This document shows, piece by piece, positions 44,266-51,937 of a stretch of DNA of 64,000 nucleotides. The translations under genes were made by a program, and so were the position numbers. Location of the stretch: assembly GCA_937864535.1 (NCBI GenBank), contig CALMJS010000016.1, forward strand, positions 217,910 through 281,909. The letters run 5' to 3'. Under the pieces are notes generated by a model that saw only the letters and a list, made by a program, of their open reading frames with translations, did not search any database and was not told where the DNA came from. Numbering within the stretch: the first letter of the stretch is position 1; each line of letters opens with the position of its first letter. The DNA comes from an uncultured Paracoccaceae bacterium (GTDB taxonomy: Bacteria > Pseudomonadota > Alphaproteobacteria > Rhodobacterales > Rhodobacteraceae).

Positions 44266-45300
44266 ATGAAAACGCTAGAACTGGGTCGCGCGGGGATCAA
44301 GGTTTCGGATTGGTGCCTCGGTACGATGACCTATGGCACCCATACGCTCGACGAGGATTCCCATCGCCAGATCGACATGAGCCTCGAGGCGGGGATCAAT
44401 TTCCTCGACGTGGCCGAAATGTACCCGGTCAATCCGGTCGCGAAAGAAACCATGGGCATGTCCGAACAGGCGATCGGGCGCTGGCTGGCCAAGTCCGGTC
44501 GCCGCTCGGAGGTGGTGATTGCGACCAAGATTTGCGGTGCCGGCGAATTCCGTCCCAAAGGCTATAGCGCCGCCGCGGTCCAAGAGGCCGTGGATCGGTC
44601 GCTGTCCTATTTGCAGACAGATTATATCGACCTCTACCAACTACATTGGCCGAACCGTGGCAGCTACCACTTCCGCCAGAACTGGGGCTTTGATCCGTCC
44701 AAACAGGACCGTGCCCGCGTGATGGCCAATATGGAGGACACGCTGCGCGGATTGGAAGAGGCCGTTCAGGCTGGAAAAATCCGCGCCGTCGGCCTGTCGA
44801 ATGAATCGGCTTGGGGCACGATGAGCTGGCTGAATTTGGCCAAAGAGTTCAACCTGCCGCGCATGGCCAGCATCCAGAACGAATATTCGCTGCTGTGCCG
44901 CCTCTATGACACCGATATGGCCGAACTGGCCGTGCACGAAGACATCACGCTGCTGTCCTATTCGCCGCTGGGCGCTGGTCTGTTGACCGGCAAATACCAG
45001 AACGGTGCGGTTCCGGCGGGGTCGCGGATGGATATCAACGGCAATCTGGGCGGGCGCAAAACCGATAACGCCTTTGCGGCTGTTGCGGCCTATCTCGATA
45101 TCGCCAACCGTCACGGGCTGGATCTGGTGCATATGGCGATGGCGTGGCAGCGCAGGCGGCCGTTCCCGATTTCCGCGATTTTCGGCGCGACCAATGTGGC
45201 GCAGCTCGAACGGATCTTGGCTGGCGACAGTGTCGAATTGTCGGACGAAGTCATGGTCGAGATCGACGCCGCGCACAAACTGCACGCGATGCCCTATTGA
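44266..45300 (+). CDS. Aldo/keto reductase (Tas-like)
   Basis: 344-aa NADP(H)-dependent oxidoreductase. Catalytic tetrad: Asp in FLDVAEMYP, Tyr in the same segment, Lys in ATKICG, His in LYQLHWPNRG. The MTYGTH start and the length are close to E. coli Tas. Conserved GLSNESAWG and LLSYSPLGAGLLTGKY complete the fold. AAGGATG lies before the ATG. The physiological carbonyl substrate is unknown. Confidence 0.9.
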   Translation: MKTLELGRAGIKVSDWCLGTMTYGTHTLDEDSHRQIDMSLEAGINFLDVAEMYPVNPVAKETMGMSEQAIGRWLAKSGRRSEVVIATKICGAGEFRPKGYSAAAVQEAVDRSLSYLQTDYIDLYQLHWPNRGSYHFRQNWGFDPSKQDRARVMANMEDTLRGLEEAVQAGKIRAVGLSNESAWGTMSWLNLAKEFNLPRMASIQNEYSLLCRLYDTDMAELAVHEDITLLSYSPLGAGLLTGKYQNGAVPAGSRMDINGNLGGRKTDNAFAAVAAYLDIANRHGLDLVHMAMAWQRRRPFPISAIFGATNVAQLERILAGDSVELSDEVMVEIDAAHKLHAMPY

Positions 45301-45305
45301 CCCGA

Positions 45306-45989
45306 TCAGGCGAGGGGGCTTTGGCCCCCAAGCCGCGTGACCAGATGCGCCTCGTCGTCGTTACGGAAAAACGGCACGAGGTCCGGCACCGAACGCAGCG
45401 GGTCTGCTGCGATTTCCGCCAGCACGACCTCGGTGATAAACGGCAGGTCGAACTGCCGCGCCTGATCCAGTGGCACCCATTGGAGATGGCTCAACTCGTC
45501 CTCGGCGCGGCTAAAGTCGTCAGGATCGGTGGCAAGCGCGCTGGCCTCCGCCAAAAAGAACCGCGCGTCAAAGCGGCGGGGGCGACCCTCTGGCGTGACG
45601 GCCCGGAATATATAGGACAGGTTGGCGGCGGTCGGGACGTGACCCGAGGCGGCAAAGCCGCGCCACCCCTGCGGCGCGTCCTCCCATGCGCCGGGCACGC
45701 CGAGGATCATGCCGGTTTCCTCCCAAAGCTCACGAATGGCCGCAGCAAACAGCGCCGAGGGCGGCAGGCTGCTCTCTTGGGTCAATCGCCGGGAACAGGG
45801 CTGCGGCAAGGGGCCAAGGTCGATGGCGGAATCGTTGGGGTCTACTGCGCCGCCCGGAAACACGAATTTCGATGGCAAGAAGGCCGCCGAGGCCCCGCGT
45901 TGTCCCATCAAAACCGCCGGCCGCGTGGCACGGTCGCGAATCAGAATGATCGTGGCCGCGTCCCTGATTGCTGATTTATCGAGGCTCAT
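45306..45989 (-). CDS. Nudix hydrolase with interrupted Nudix box
   Basis: 227-aa hydrolase of nucleoside-diphosphate-X compounds. The box begins FPGGAVDPND and its REUxEExGU part (AAIRELWEETGM) is displaced by about 35 inserted residues, as in the long NUDT19-type coenzyme A/acyl-CoA hydrolases. AAAGGCG precedes the ATG. It forms a probable operon with the upstream DUF983 gene (21-bp gap). Confidence 0.88.
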   Translation of the reverse strand: MSLDKSAIRDAATIILIRDRATRPAVLMGQRGASAAFLPSKFVFPGGAVDPNDSAIDLGPLPQPCSRRLTQESSLPPSALFAAAIRELWEETGMILGVPGAWEDAPQGWRGFAASGHVPTAANLSYIFRAVTPEGRPRRFDARFFLAEASALATDPDDFSRAEDELSHLQWVPLDQARQFDLPFITEVVLAEIAADPLRSVPDLVPFFRNDDEAHLVTRLGGQSPLA

Positions 45990-46010
45990 ATGCGCCTTTC
46001 CCGTTGGGGA

Positions 46011-46403
46011 TCAGGCGTCAGAGCCGAACCCGTGCATCCGCTTTGCCCACTGAATGCCGACGATCAGCCCCTTCAGTCTGGGCAAAAGGTAGAGCGAGAG
46101 CGCGACGCAGCCAACCGTGAAAACCGTCGCGAGGATCAACGGCTCGGGGCGGAACTGTTCGAACACGATCAGGATCAGCGGTGCCATCAGGTGGCCAACG
46201 ATCAGGATCGTCAGGTAGGCGGGCCCGTCATCTGCGCGATGGTGGTGCAATTCTTCGCGGCACACGGGACAATGGTCCGCGACCTTGAGATAGCCGTCAA
46301 ACATCGCGCCTTCGCCGCAGGCCGGGCAGCAACGACGGAACCCGCGCCACATTGCGGGCTTGGCGGGACGGTCTTGCTCTTGGGTATGCAGAATATCGGA
46401 CAT
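46011..46403 (-). CDS. DUF983 membrane protein
   Basis: 130-aa protein. A cysteine motif RCCPACGEGAMFDG and CPVCREE (rubredoxin-like zinc knuckles) precede two membrane helices (AYLTILIVGHLMAPLILIVF and LATVFTVGCVALSLYLLP), with the DUF983 signature DDGPAYLTILIVGH. Function is unknown in this family. ATG at 46403 follows AAGGAGCG. It is upstream of the Nudix gene on the same strand and divergent from the EF-hand gene (243-bp gap). Confidence 0.9.
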   Translation of the reverse strand: MSDILHTQEQDRPAKPAMWRGFRRCCPACGEGAMFDGYLKVADHCPVCREELHHHRADDGPAYLTILIVGHLMAPLILIVFEQFRPEPLILATVFTVGCVALSLYLLPRLKGLIVGIQWAKRMHGFGSDA

Positions 46404-46646
46404 GCGGCGCTCCTTTGGTCCCGCAGACATGCCGGACTGTGGCCGAAAAAGAAAGGGCGCAATCGGCCTTGCGGCCCCATGTCGCAAAGCCCCGCCGATC
46501 ACAGTTCTAACCTGCCGCACAGAATAGATTTCTTTTTTGACAACTTTTTTCGCAAATCCGCGACGGAAGCCGATCTCGCAGGCGTATTAAGGTCGACTTC
46601 GGGAGTTGAGGCCCGGAGCAGAGACCTCGAAACAAGGATAAATCGA

Positions 46647-47186
46647 ATGAAAACCAAGTTGATGATCGCCGTTGCTGTTGCCGCTGTTGCTGGGACTGCC
46701 GCCTTTGCCGACGGCTTTGGCCGTGGTGGCGACATGGGTATGCGCGGTGGCATGTTCGGTGGCGCACAGCCGCTCGACTTTGCGACGCTGGATGCCGACG
46801 GCAATGGATCGCTGACCCTCGAAGAAATGAACGCCGCCTCGGCAACGCGTTTCGCTGCCGTGGATACCAACGGTGACGGCACGATCAGCCAAGACGAATT
46901 GACCGCCCAGATTGCTGCAAACGCGGCACAGATGGCGGCCAATCAGGCCCAGATGATGATCGCCCGTATGGATGCCAATTCGGATGGCGTGTTGTCGGCT
47001 GACGAAATGACGCCCTCGGATAACCGTGGTCCGGCGATGATGTTCGCCCGGTTGGACGCCGATGCTGACGGCACCGTCACCGCCGAGGAATTCGCTGCCG
47101 CCCAAACCGCGATGCACGACCAAGGTCAAGGTCGCGGCCAGATGGGCCACGGTGACCACGGCAAGTCTGGCCGTTCCGGCAACTAA
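46647..47186 (+). CDS. Secreted EF-hand calcium-binding protein
   Basis: 179-aa protein. Signal peptide (MKTKLMIAVAVAAVAGTAAF, cleavage after FA) and four EF-hand loops: DADGNGSLTLEE, DTNGDGTISQDE, DANSDGVLSADE and DADADGTVTAEE, all with the canonical positions 1, 3, 5 and 12. Gly-rich N-terminus and a His/Gly/Lys-rich C-terminus (GHGDHGKSGRSG). Likely periplasmic Ca2+ binding or buffering. It is first in a cluster with an ECF sigma factor. Confidence 0.9.
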   Translation: MKTKLMIAVAVAAVAGTAAFADGFGRGGDMGMRGGMFGGAQPLDFATLDADGNGSLTLEEMNAASATRFAAVDTNGDGTISQDELTAQIAANAAQMAANQAQMMIARMDANSDGVLSADEMTPSDNRGPAMMFARLDADADGTVTAEEFAAAQTAMHDQGQGRGQMGHGDHGKSGRSGN

Positions 47187-47202
47187 ACCTGAATAGACCA
47201 AT

Positions 47203-47228
47203 GGTGGCCCCGCCGAAATGGGGCCACC
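47203..47228 (+). other. Hairpin between the EF-hand and sigma factor genes
   Basis: 9-bp arms GGTGGCCCC / GGGGCCACC with an 8-nt loop. No T-run follows, so it may stabilise the EF-hand mRNA or attenuate read-through into the sigma factor gene. Confidence 0.5.
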
Positions 47229-47268
47229 GATTGCGAAGGCAGACGAATGGACTTAGAACTGACGGGCG

Positions 47269-47856
47269 ATGGATATGGCCTTTGATCAGTATGCAGGGGC
47301 GCCTGATGGCGCATTGTTGATTGCCTTTGCGAATGGCGATCAGACCGCAGCGCGTTTGCTGACGGTGCGCCTCGCGCCGCGTGCGCTGGGGCAGGCGATG
47401 CGAATGCTGTCTGACCGGGCCGAGTCCGAAGACGTCGTGCAAGAGGCTTTGCTCAGGCTCTGGAAGGTTGCTCCTGACTGGCGTCAGGGCGAGGCGCAGG
47501 TTTCGACCTGGCTCTATCGGGTGGTTGCCAACCTCTGCACCGACCGTTTGCGCCGCCGTCGCCGCAGTGTCGGGCTCGATGAAATCGCAGAGCCCGAAGA
47601 CGACGTGCCAAGCGTGTCCGAGCAGATGGTTGCCTCTGCGCGGATGCAGGCGCTGACCGATGCGTTGGCCGCGCTGCCCGATCGTCAGGCGCAGGCCGTT
47701 GCGCTGCGTCACCTCGAGGGGTTAGGCAATCCTGAGATTGCCGAGATTATGGAAATCAGTGTCGAGGCTGTCGAAAGCCTGACGGCACGCGGGAAACGAG
47801 CCTTGGCGGCCATTCTGGCCGAGCGCAAGGCGGAACTGGGGTTTAGCGATGACTGA
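47269..47856 (+). CDS. ECF-type RNA polymerase sigma factor
   Basis: 195-aa sigma factor with region 2 (RALGQAMRMLSDRAESEDVVQEALLRLWKV, then WLYRVVANLCTDRLRRRRR) and region 4 (LAALPDRQAQAVALRHLEGLGNPEIAEIMEISVEAVESLTARGKRAL). The start codon is the ATG at 47269 or 47275. Its end overlaps the next gene by 8 bp, which is typical for a sigma factor and its regulator. Its regulon is unknown, but autoregulation of this cluster is likely. Confidence 0.9.
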   Translation: MDMAFDQYAGAPDGALLIAFANGDQTAARLLTVRLAPRALGQAMRMLSDRAESEDVVQEALLRLWKVAPDWRQGEAQVSTWLYRVVANLCTDRLRRRRRSVGLDEIAEPEDDVPSVSEQMVASARMQALTDALAALPDRQAQAVALRHLEGLGNPEIAEIMEISVEAVESLTARGKRALAAILAERKAELGFSDD

Positions 47857-48214
47857 CCTGAACAAAGAACTGAGCGATCTGGAACTCGACGCTGTATTTG
47901 CCACGGTGCGCGGTGCCGAACCCGACTTGGGCGATGATTTCATGGCCCGGCTATTTGCCGACATCGATGCGCAGGTGCCTGTCGCCGCGCCAATCGTCCC
48001 GTCCAAACCTGCCAGGATCGGCCTGATCGCCTCTTTGTTTGCAGCGCTGGGCGGCTGGGCAGGACTGGGCGGGCTGACCGCCGCGACGGCGGCTGGCCTG
48101 TGGATCGGGATTTCGCCGCCGACGGCCCTCGACAGCGTGTCGTCGGTCATCTGGGGCGATAGCCTCACGCTGTCGGTGGTGGCCGCCGACGATGTTTTGG
48201 GTCTGGAAGGGTAA
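47849..48214 (+). CDS. Membrane protein, candidate anti-sigma factor
   Basis: 121-aa protein: a charged N-terminal part (residues 1-55, LSDLELDAVFATVRGAEPDLGDDF) that could bind a sigma factor, and one hydrophobic segment (ASLFAALGGWAGLGGLTAATAAGLWIGI) followed by a short periplasmic tail. No ZAS zinc motif. Overlap with the sigma gene and the predicted topology suggest an anti-sigma factor, but the family is not recognised with certainty. Confidence 0.65.
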   Translation: MTDLNKELSDLELDAVFATVRGAEPDLGDDFMARLFADIDAQVPVAAPIVPSKPARIGLIASLFAALGGWAGLGGLTAATAAGLWIGISPPTALDSVSSVIWGDSLTLSVVAADDVLGLEG

Positions 48215-48219
48215 CGAAC

Positions 48220-48696
48220 ATGCAGCAAACACCTGAAAAAGCCAAAACCCGGCCTGCGGTCCGTGCTGTTCTGATCGTATCCCTGGGTTTGAACCTGTTG
48301 GTGGGGGGCGCGATTGTTGGCGGCATCCTCAAGGGGCGCCCGCCCGCAGCCTTTAGCGGGTTCGACATGACGTTGGGTCCGGTGTCGCAAGCCCTTGATC
48401 ACAAGGACCGCGACGCAATGCGGCAGGATCTGCGCGAGCGTTTGGGGCCGATGCAGCGCGATAGCGAAGGACGGCGCGCGGCCTTTGACGCGCTGATGGC
48501 TGCGTTGACCGCCGATCCCTTTGATCCCGAAGTCCTGCGGGTGATGTTCGCGGAACAGCGGGCCAAGGCCGACGCGGCAATGACCGCTGGCCAAGAGGCG
48601 CTGTTGGATCGTCTGGTGGCCATGTCTGCCGAAGACCGTGCAGACTATGCCGAACGTCTGGCCAAGGAACTGACCCGCGGCGGTCGCAAAGACTAG
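48220..48696 (+). CDS. Periplasmic heavy-metal sensor-like protein
   Basis: 158-aa protein: one N-terminal membrane anchor (VLIVSLGLNLLVGGAIVGGIL) and a helical periplasmic domain (REDLRERLGPM-type repeats with RDAMRQDLRERLGPMQRDSE, then FAEQRAKADAAMTAGQEALLDRLVAMSAEDRADYAERL). It belongs to the Spy/CnrX-like Metal_resist family, which senses metal or envelope stress. It closes the EF-hand/sigma/membrane protein cluster (6-bp gap), so it may be the signal receptor for the sigma factor. Confidence 0.8.
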   Translation: MQQTPEKAKTRPAVRAVLIVSLGLNLLVGGAIVGGILKGRPPAAFSGFDMTLGPVSQALDHKDRDAMRQDLRERLGPMQRDSEGRRAAFDALMAALTADPFDPEVLRVMFAEQRAKADAAMTAGQEALLDRLVAMSAEDRADYAERLAKELTRGGRKD

Positions 48697-48708
48697 TATC
48701 TGACATGA

Positions 48709-50091
48709 TCACGCCGCCGGGACGCTGAATGTCACGGTGTTGCGCCCTGCGGATTTCGAAGAATAGAGGGCGGCGTCGGCACATTCGATCGTCGCCTCTA
48801 TGCTGTTTGTGCGCCCTCCCATGGCGACGCCGATTGACAGGGTGACCGGTACTCTGGTGCCGCAACTGTCAATTTCAACGGGGTGCGATTGGATGATGTC
48901 GCGCAGCCGTTCGGCCGCCTGACGGGCCTCGACCTCGCTGGTTTCCGGCATGGCGATCAGGAATTCCTCGCCGCCGATCCGCGCCAGCAGATCCACTGCA
49001 CGGATATGGCCCTGCAAGGTTTTGGCGACGCTCGCCAACACTTTGTCCCCGTTGCTATGGCCCCAAGTGTCATTGATCCGTTTGAAATGGTCGATATCCA
49101 GCACCATCAGCGCAAAGTCCTGCGCGTCCTGTGGGTCCCGGTCCGCAAGGTTCTGGAGATAGCTGAGGGCATACCGCCGATTGTAGAGCCCTGTCAGCGC
49201 GTCCGTGATCGCCGCATGGACACCGTGGTGCAAGGTGTCACGCAACCGTTGCTGTCTGGCCCGGTGGACCAGCAGGTTCGATGCGCGAATGGCGATTTCC
49301 GAACCGGTCGCGAAGTCCGGCACGACCTCGTCCGCGCCGAGGTCCAGTACCATCGCCGCCATCAGGCTCCCCTTGCTTGGGGCCAGCACCAGTTGCGCGG
49401 CATGGCGGGTGTCCGACCGGCTGCGCAATTCGGAAATCAGTTGGAATAGCCGGCCTTCCTCACCGGTCAACGCGACAGTGCGGAAATCCAGAATACATAG
49501 ATCCGGGGCAGATCGTGCATCGCGGGACAGGATCGCCTCGACCGGCGTAACCCTGACCTCGACGTTCAGTGCCGCGGTCAGGGTGCGGGCGAGGGCCACC
49601 GACCTGCCCGTGGGGGGCGCCACCAGAGCCACGCGGGCGGGCAGGCTGTAGGCCGCTGCACTCTCGGCGAATCCCAACGCGCGGGACGTGTCATCGCGCA
49701 GCCGCAACTCGGCCTCTGTATTCCGCGCGCGGAGCAGGCTGCGAATTCTGGCCATCAGAAAACTGTCAGACAGCGGCTTGTTCATGACCTCTGACGCGCC
49801 CATCCGCAGCGCGGCCAACCGCCGTTCAGCCGAGTCGAAATGGCCAATGCCGATCAGCGGTATCTGCAAGCCGTCGCTAAACTGTGTTATTTGTGCATAA
49901 AAGTCGTGAAACGATTCCGTCAGCATGGCCATTTCTGCGACGATCAGGTCGATAGGCGTCGTCGAGATGATGCGATAGGCGTCTTGCAGCGTCGCGCAGG
50001 GGAAGACGTTATATTGGGCGGTCAATAACTTGACCTTCAGCACGATCCGATTGGTCGCAACTGGGTCTATGATGAGGATCCGACCAGACAT
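48709..50091 (-). CDS. PleD-like diguanylate cyclase with degenerate receiver
   Basis: 460-aa response-regulator diguanylate cyclase: REC1 (residues 4-120), REC2-like (about 150-275), and GGDEF (about 295-455) with GGEEF. The phospho-acceptor of REC1 is Glu53 (IDLIVAEMAM), not Asp, and the acidic pocket is reduced to IIDPVATNR, so regulation by phosphorylation is doubtful. Lys105 (VMNKPLS) remains. The I-site RxxD (RAVD) before GGEEF is intact, so product inhibition is expected. AGGAGCGG precedes the ATG. It makes c-di-GMP, probably for surface/motility control. Divergent to DUF3572. Confidence 0.92.
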   Translation of the reverse strand: MSGRILIIDPVATNRIVLKVKLLTAQYNVFPCATLQDAYRIISTTPIDLIVAEMAMLTESFHDFYAQITQFSDGLQIPLIGIGHFDSAERRLAALRMGASEVMNKPLSDSFLMARIRSLLRARNTEAELRLRDDTSRALGFAESAAAYSLPARVALVAPPTGRSVALARTLTAALNVEVRVTPVEAILSRDARSAPDLCILDFRTVALTGEEGRLFQLISELRSRSDTRHAAQLVLAPSKGSLMAAMVLDLGADEVVPDFATGSEIAIRASNLLVHRARQQRLRDTLHHGVHAAITDALTGLYNRRYALSYLQNLADRDPQDAQDFALMVLDIDHFKRINDTWGHSNGDKVLASVAKTLQGHIRAVDLLARIGGEEFLIAMPETSEVEARQAAERLRDIIQSHPVEIDSCGTRVPVTLSIGVAMGGRTNSIEATIECADAALYSSKSAGRNTVTFSVPAA

Positions 50092-50178
50092 ATACCGCTC
50101 CTGCGGGGCCAGCGCCCCATTACCATCAGTGTCTGGTAAAAAGGTTAAGAAACGGTTTCCAAAAATTAGGGAAATAGA

Positions 50179-50457
50179 ATGAAACGTGAACAGGCTGAAA
50201 CTGTCGCCCTGCGGGCTCTCGCGTGGCTCGCGGCAAATGACGATCTCTGCGCGGTGTTTCTCGGCGCGACGGGGGCATCGCCCGAAGATCTGCGCAAACA
50301 GGCGACAGAGCCGGAATTCCTCTTGTCAGTTCTTGAATTTCTCACGATGGATGACGCTTGGATCGTCGCCTGTTGCGATGCGCTCGGACTTGATTACACT
50401 GTGTTGATGCAGGCTCGGCAGGCATTGCCCGGCGGCGCTCAGATGCACTGGACTTGA
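50179..50457 (+). CDS. DUF3572 protein
   Basis: 92-aa soluble protein. LRALAWLAANDDLCAVFLGATGASPEDLRKQA and LLSVLEFLTMDDAWIVACCDALGLDY match the DUF3572 family, which is restricted to alphaproteobacteria and often stands next to pleD. Function unknown. AGGGAAAT precedes the ATG. One base separates its stop from the HAD gene start. Confidence 0.88.
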   Translation: MKREQAETVALRALAWLAANDDLCAVFLGATGASPEDLRKQATEPEFLLSVLEFLTMDDAWIVACCDALGLDYTVLMQARQALPGGAQMHWT

Positions 50458-50458
50458 T

Positions 50459-51181
50459 ATGGCTCTCGCTCGGATTGACGGTGTCGTCTTTGACAAGGAC
50501 GGAACCCTTTATGATTTCAACGCCACATGGGGCGCTTGGGCCGATCGGGTGATCATGGAAGAATGCAAGGGTGACCCCGATCTGATGGACCGTCTGGCCG
50601 CAGCACTGCAATTCGATCGGGTCGCGCAGTCGTTCCTCAAATCCAGCCCGGTGATTGCCGGAACGGTCGAGCAGGTCGCCGATCTGGTTCAGCCACTCTT
50701 GCCGGCCTCCTCGCGAGGAGAGTTGATCGCTCGGCTGAATGCCCGTGCTGCCGAGGCGCCGCAGGCCGAGGCCGCGCCGCTGGCCCCGTTCCTGACCGGG
50801 CTCAAGGCCAAAGGCCTGCGGCTTGGTGTTGCGACAAACGATGCCGAAGGGCCCGCGCGCAGCCATCTGGGGCGGTCGGGCGTGCTCGATCTCTTCGATG
50901 CGATCTACGGCTACGATTCAGGCCACGGTGGCAAACCCGCTCCGGGGCAGTTGCTGGCCTTCTGTGCCAAATTCGACCTCTCGCCACATGCGTGTGTCAT
51001 GGTCGGGGACAGCACACATGATCTTCACGCGGCCAAGGCCGCAGGGTTCCGCCCGGTCGCTGTCCTGACCGGCCCGGCCGAGGCTGCCGATCTCGCCCCG
51101 CATGCAGAGGTCGTTCTGCGATCGATCGCAGAGCTGCCGGAGTGGCTTGCGCAGGCCTCAGGCGATCATCCGCAGCATTAA
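50459..51181 (+). CDS. HAD-superfamily phosphatase
   Basis: 240-aa HAD-IA hydrolase. Motif I DKDGTLYD, motif II ATND, Lys in GYDSGHGGKPAPG, and motif IV GDSTHD. The capping domain (about residues 20-95) is C1-type, as in phosphoglycolate phosphatases; the precise substrate cannot be read from the sequence. Coupled to DUF3572. Its 3' end overlaps the convergent TetR gene by 24 bp. Confidence 0.88.
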   Translation: MALARIDGVVFDKDGTLYDFNATWGAWADRVIMEECKGDPDLMDRLAAALQFDRVAQSFLKSSPVIAGTVEQVADLVQPLLPASSRGELIARLNARAAEAPQAEAAPLAPFLTGLKAKGLRLGVATNDAEGPARSHLGRSGVLDLFDAIYGYDSGHGGKPAPGQLLAFCAKFDLSPHACVMVGDSTHDLHAAKAAGFRPVAVLTGPAEAADLAPHAEVVLRSIAELPEWLAQASGDHPQH

Positions 51182-51748
51182 TGTCAGGGCGCGATCCGCT
51201 CGCGCCTTGATCTCCGCCTCTTTCAACAGCGGTAGCGCTCCGATCACCCGGCGGATTTGCAGGTCGCCGATCAGCAGGTCCAGATAGACCTCCGCGGCCT
51301 CTTCGGGCGACATGGTCTTGGGATTTTCCCGCGCAATCAACTGGCTGAGCAGTGGAATGATCGCACTCCGCCCGCCCTCGGACAGGGTCCGCCCCAAGGT
51401 TCCCGTATCATGCACATCACCAGCCGCGGCACGGTTCAAAACCACCGCACGTTGTCCGGTCAACATCTTGAGCAGTTGGACACCGAATGTCGCCAGAATC
51501 TCTTGCAGCGGCAACTCGGTCTCCAGACTCTCGGTCAGGAGGTCCTTGGAGGCCTCTGCGTTGCGGGTCACCATCGACAGAAACAGGCCCTGCTTGTTGC
51601 CATACCACTTGTAAAGGGTCTCGTTCGACGCTTTCGCGCGCTTGGCGACTTCCAGCATCGAGGTCGCCTTGTACCCTTTCAGCGCCAGCAATCCATAGGC
51701 GGCGGTTTCGATCTGGACCCTGCGGTCCTCTCTGTTGGCCTCATCCAT
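51158..51748 (-). CDS. TetR-family regulator
   Basis: 196-aa repressor: N-terminal HTH (RVQIETAAYGLLALKGYKATSMLEVAKRAKASNETLYKWYGNKQGLF) and an all-helical ligand/dimer domain resembling TetR_C. AGGAG lies 9 bases before the ATG at 51748; an ATG at 51754 is too close to it. No divergent partner gene is obvious, so the target is unknown. Confidence 0.88.
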   Translation of the reverse strand: MDEANREDRRVQIETAAYGLLALKGYKATSMLEVAKRAKASNETLYKWYGNKQGLFLSMVTRNAEASKDLLTESLETELPLQEILATFGVQLLKMLTGQRAVVLNRAAAGDVHDTGTLGRTLSEGGRSAIIPLLSQLIARENPKTMSPEEAAEVYLDLLIGDLQIRRVIGALPLLKEAEIKARADRALTLMLRMIA

Positions 51749-51868
51749 GCGCATGTGCTCCTGCGTTCAGGGCAAGTGTACCCAGCGATACGGCGGCCAA
51801 GCAAGCAGGCTCGTCCCCGGCCATACCTTTGAGCCGCACGCTATGCGGTCAGTCAAGGTCTGCCCGGA

Positions 51869-51930
51869 CTTTCATCTTTCCCCAAATACCTCGGGGGAGG
51901 CCCGCAGGGCCGGGGGCAGAGCCCCCGGCG
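51869..51930 (+). repeat. Dispersed intergenic repeat, copy 4 (G-type)
   Basis: CTTTCATCTTTCCCCAAATA, CCTCGGGGGAGG, CCCGCAGGG and GGGGGCAGAGCCCCC. It ends 7 bases before the asd stop codon; the hairpins form the asd 3' UTR on the minus strand. Confidence 0.85.
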
Positions 51931-51937
51931 ACGGCGG

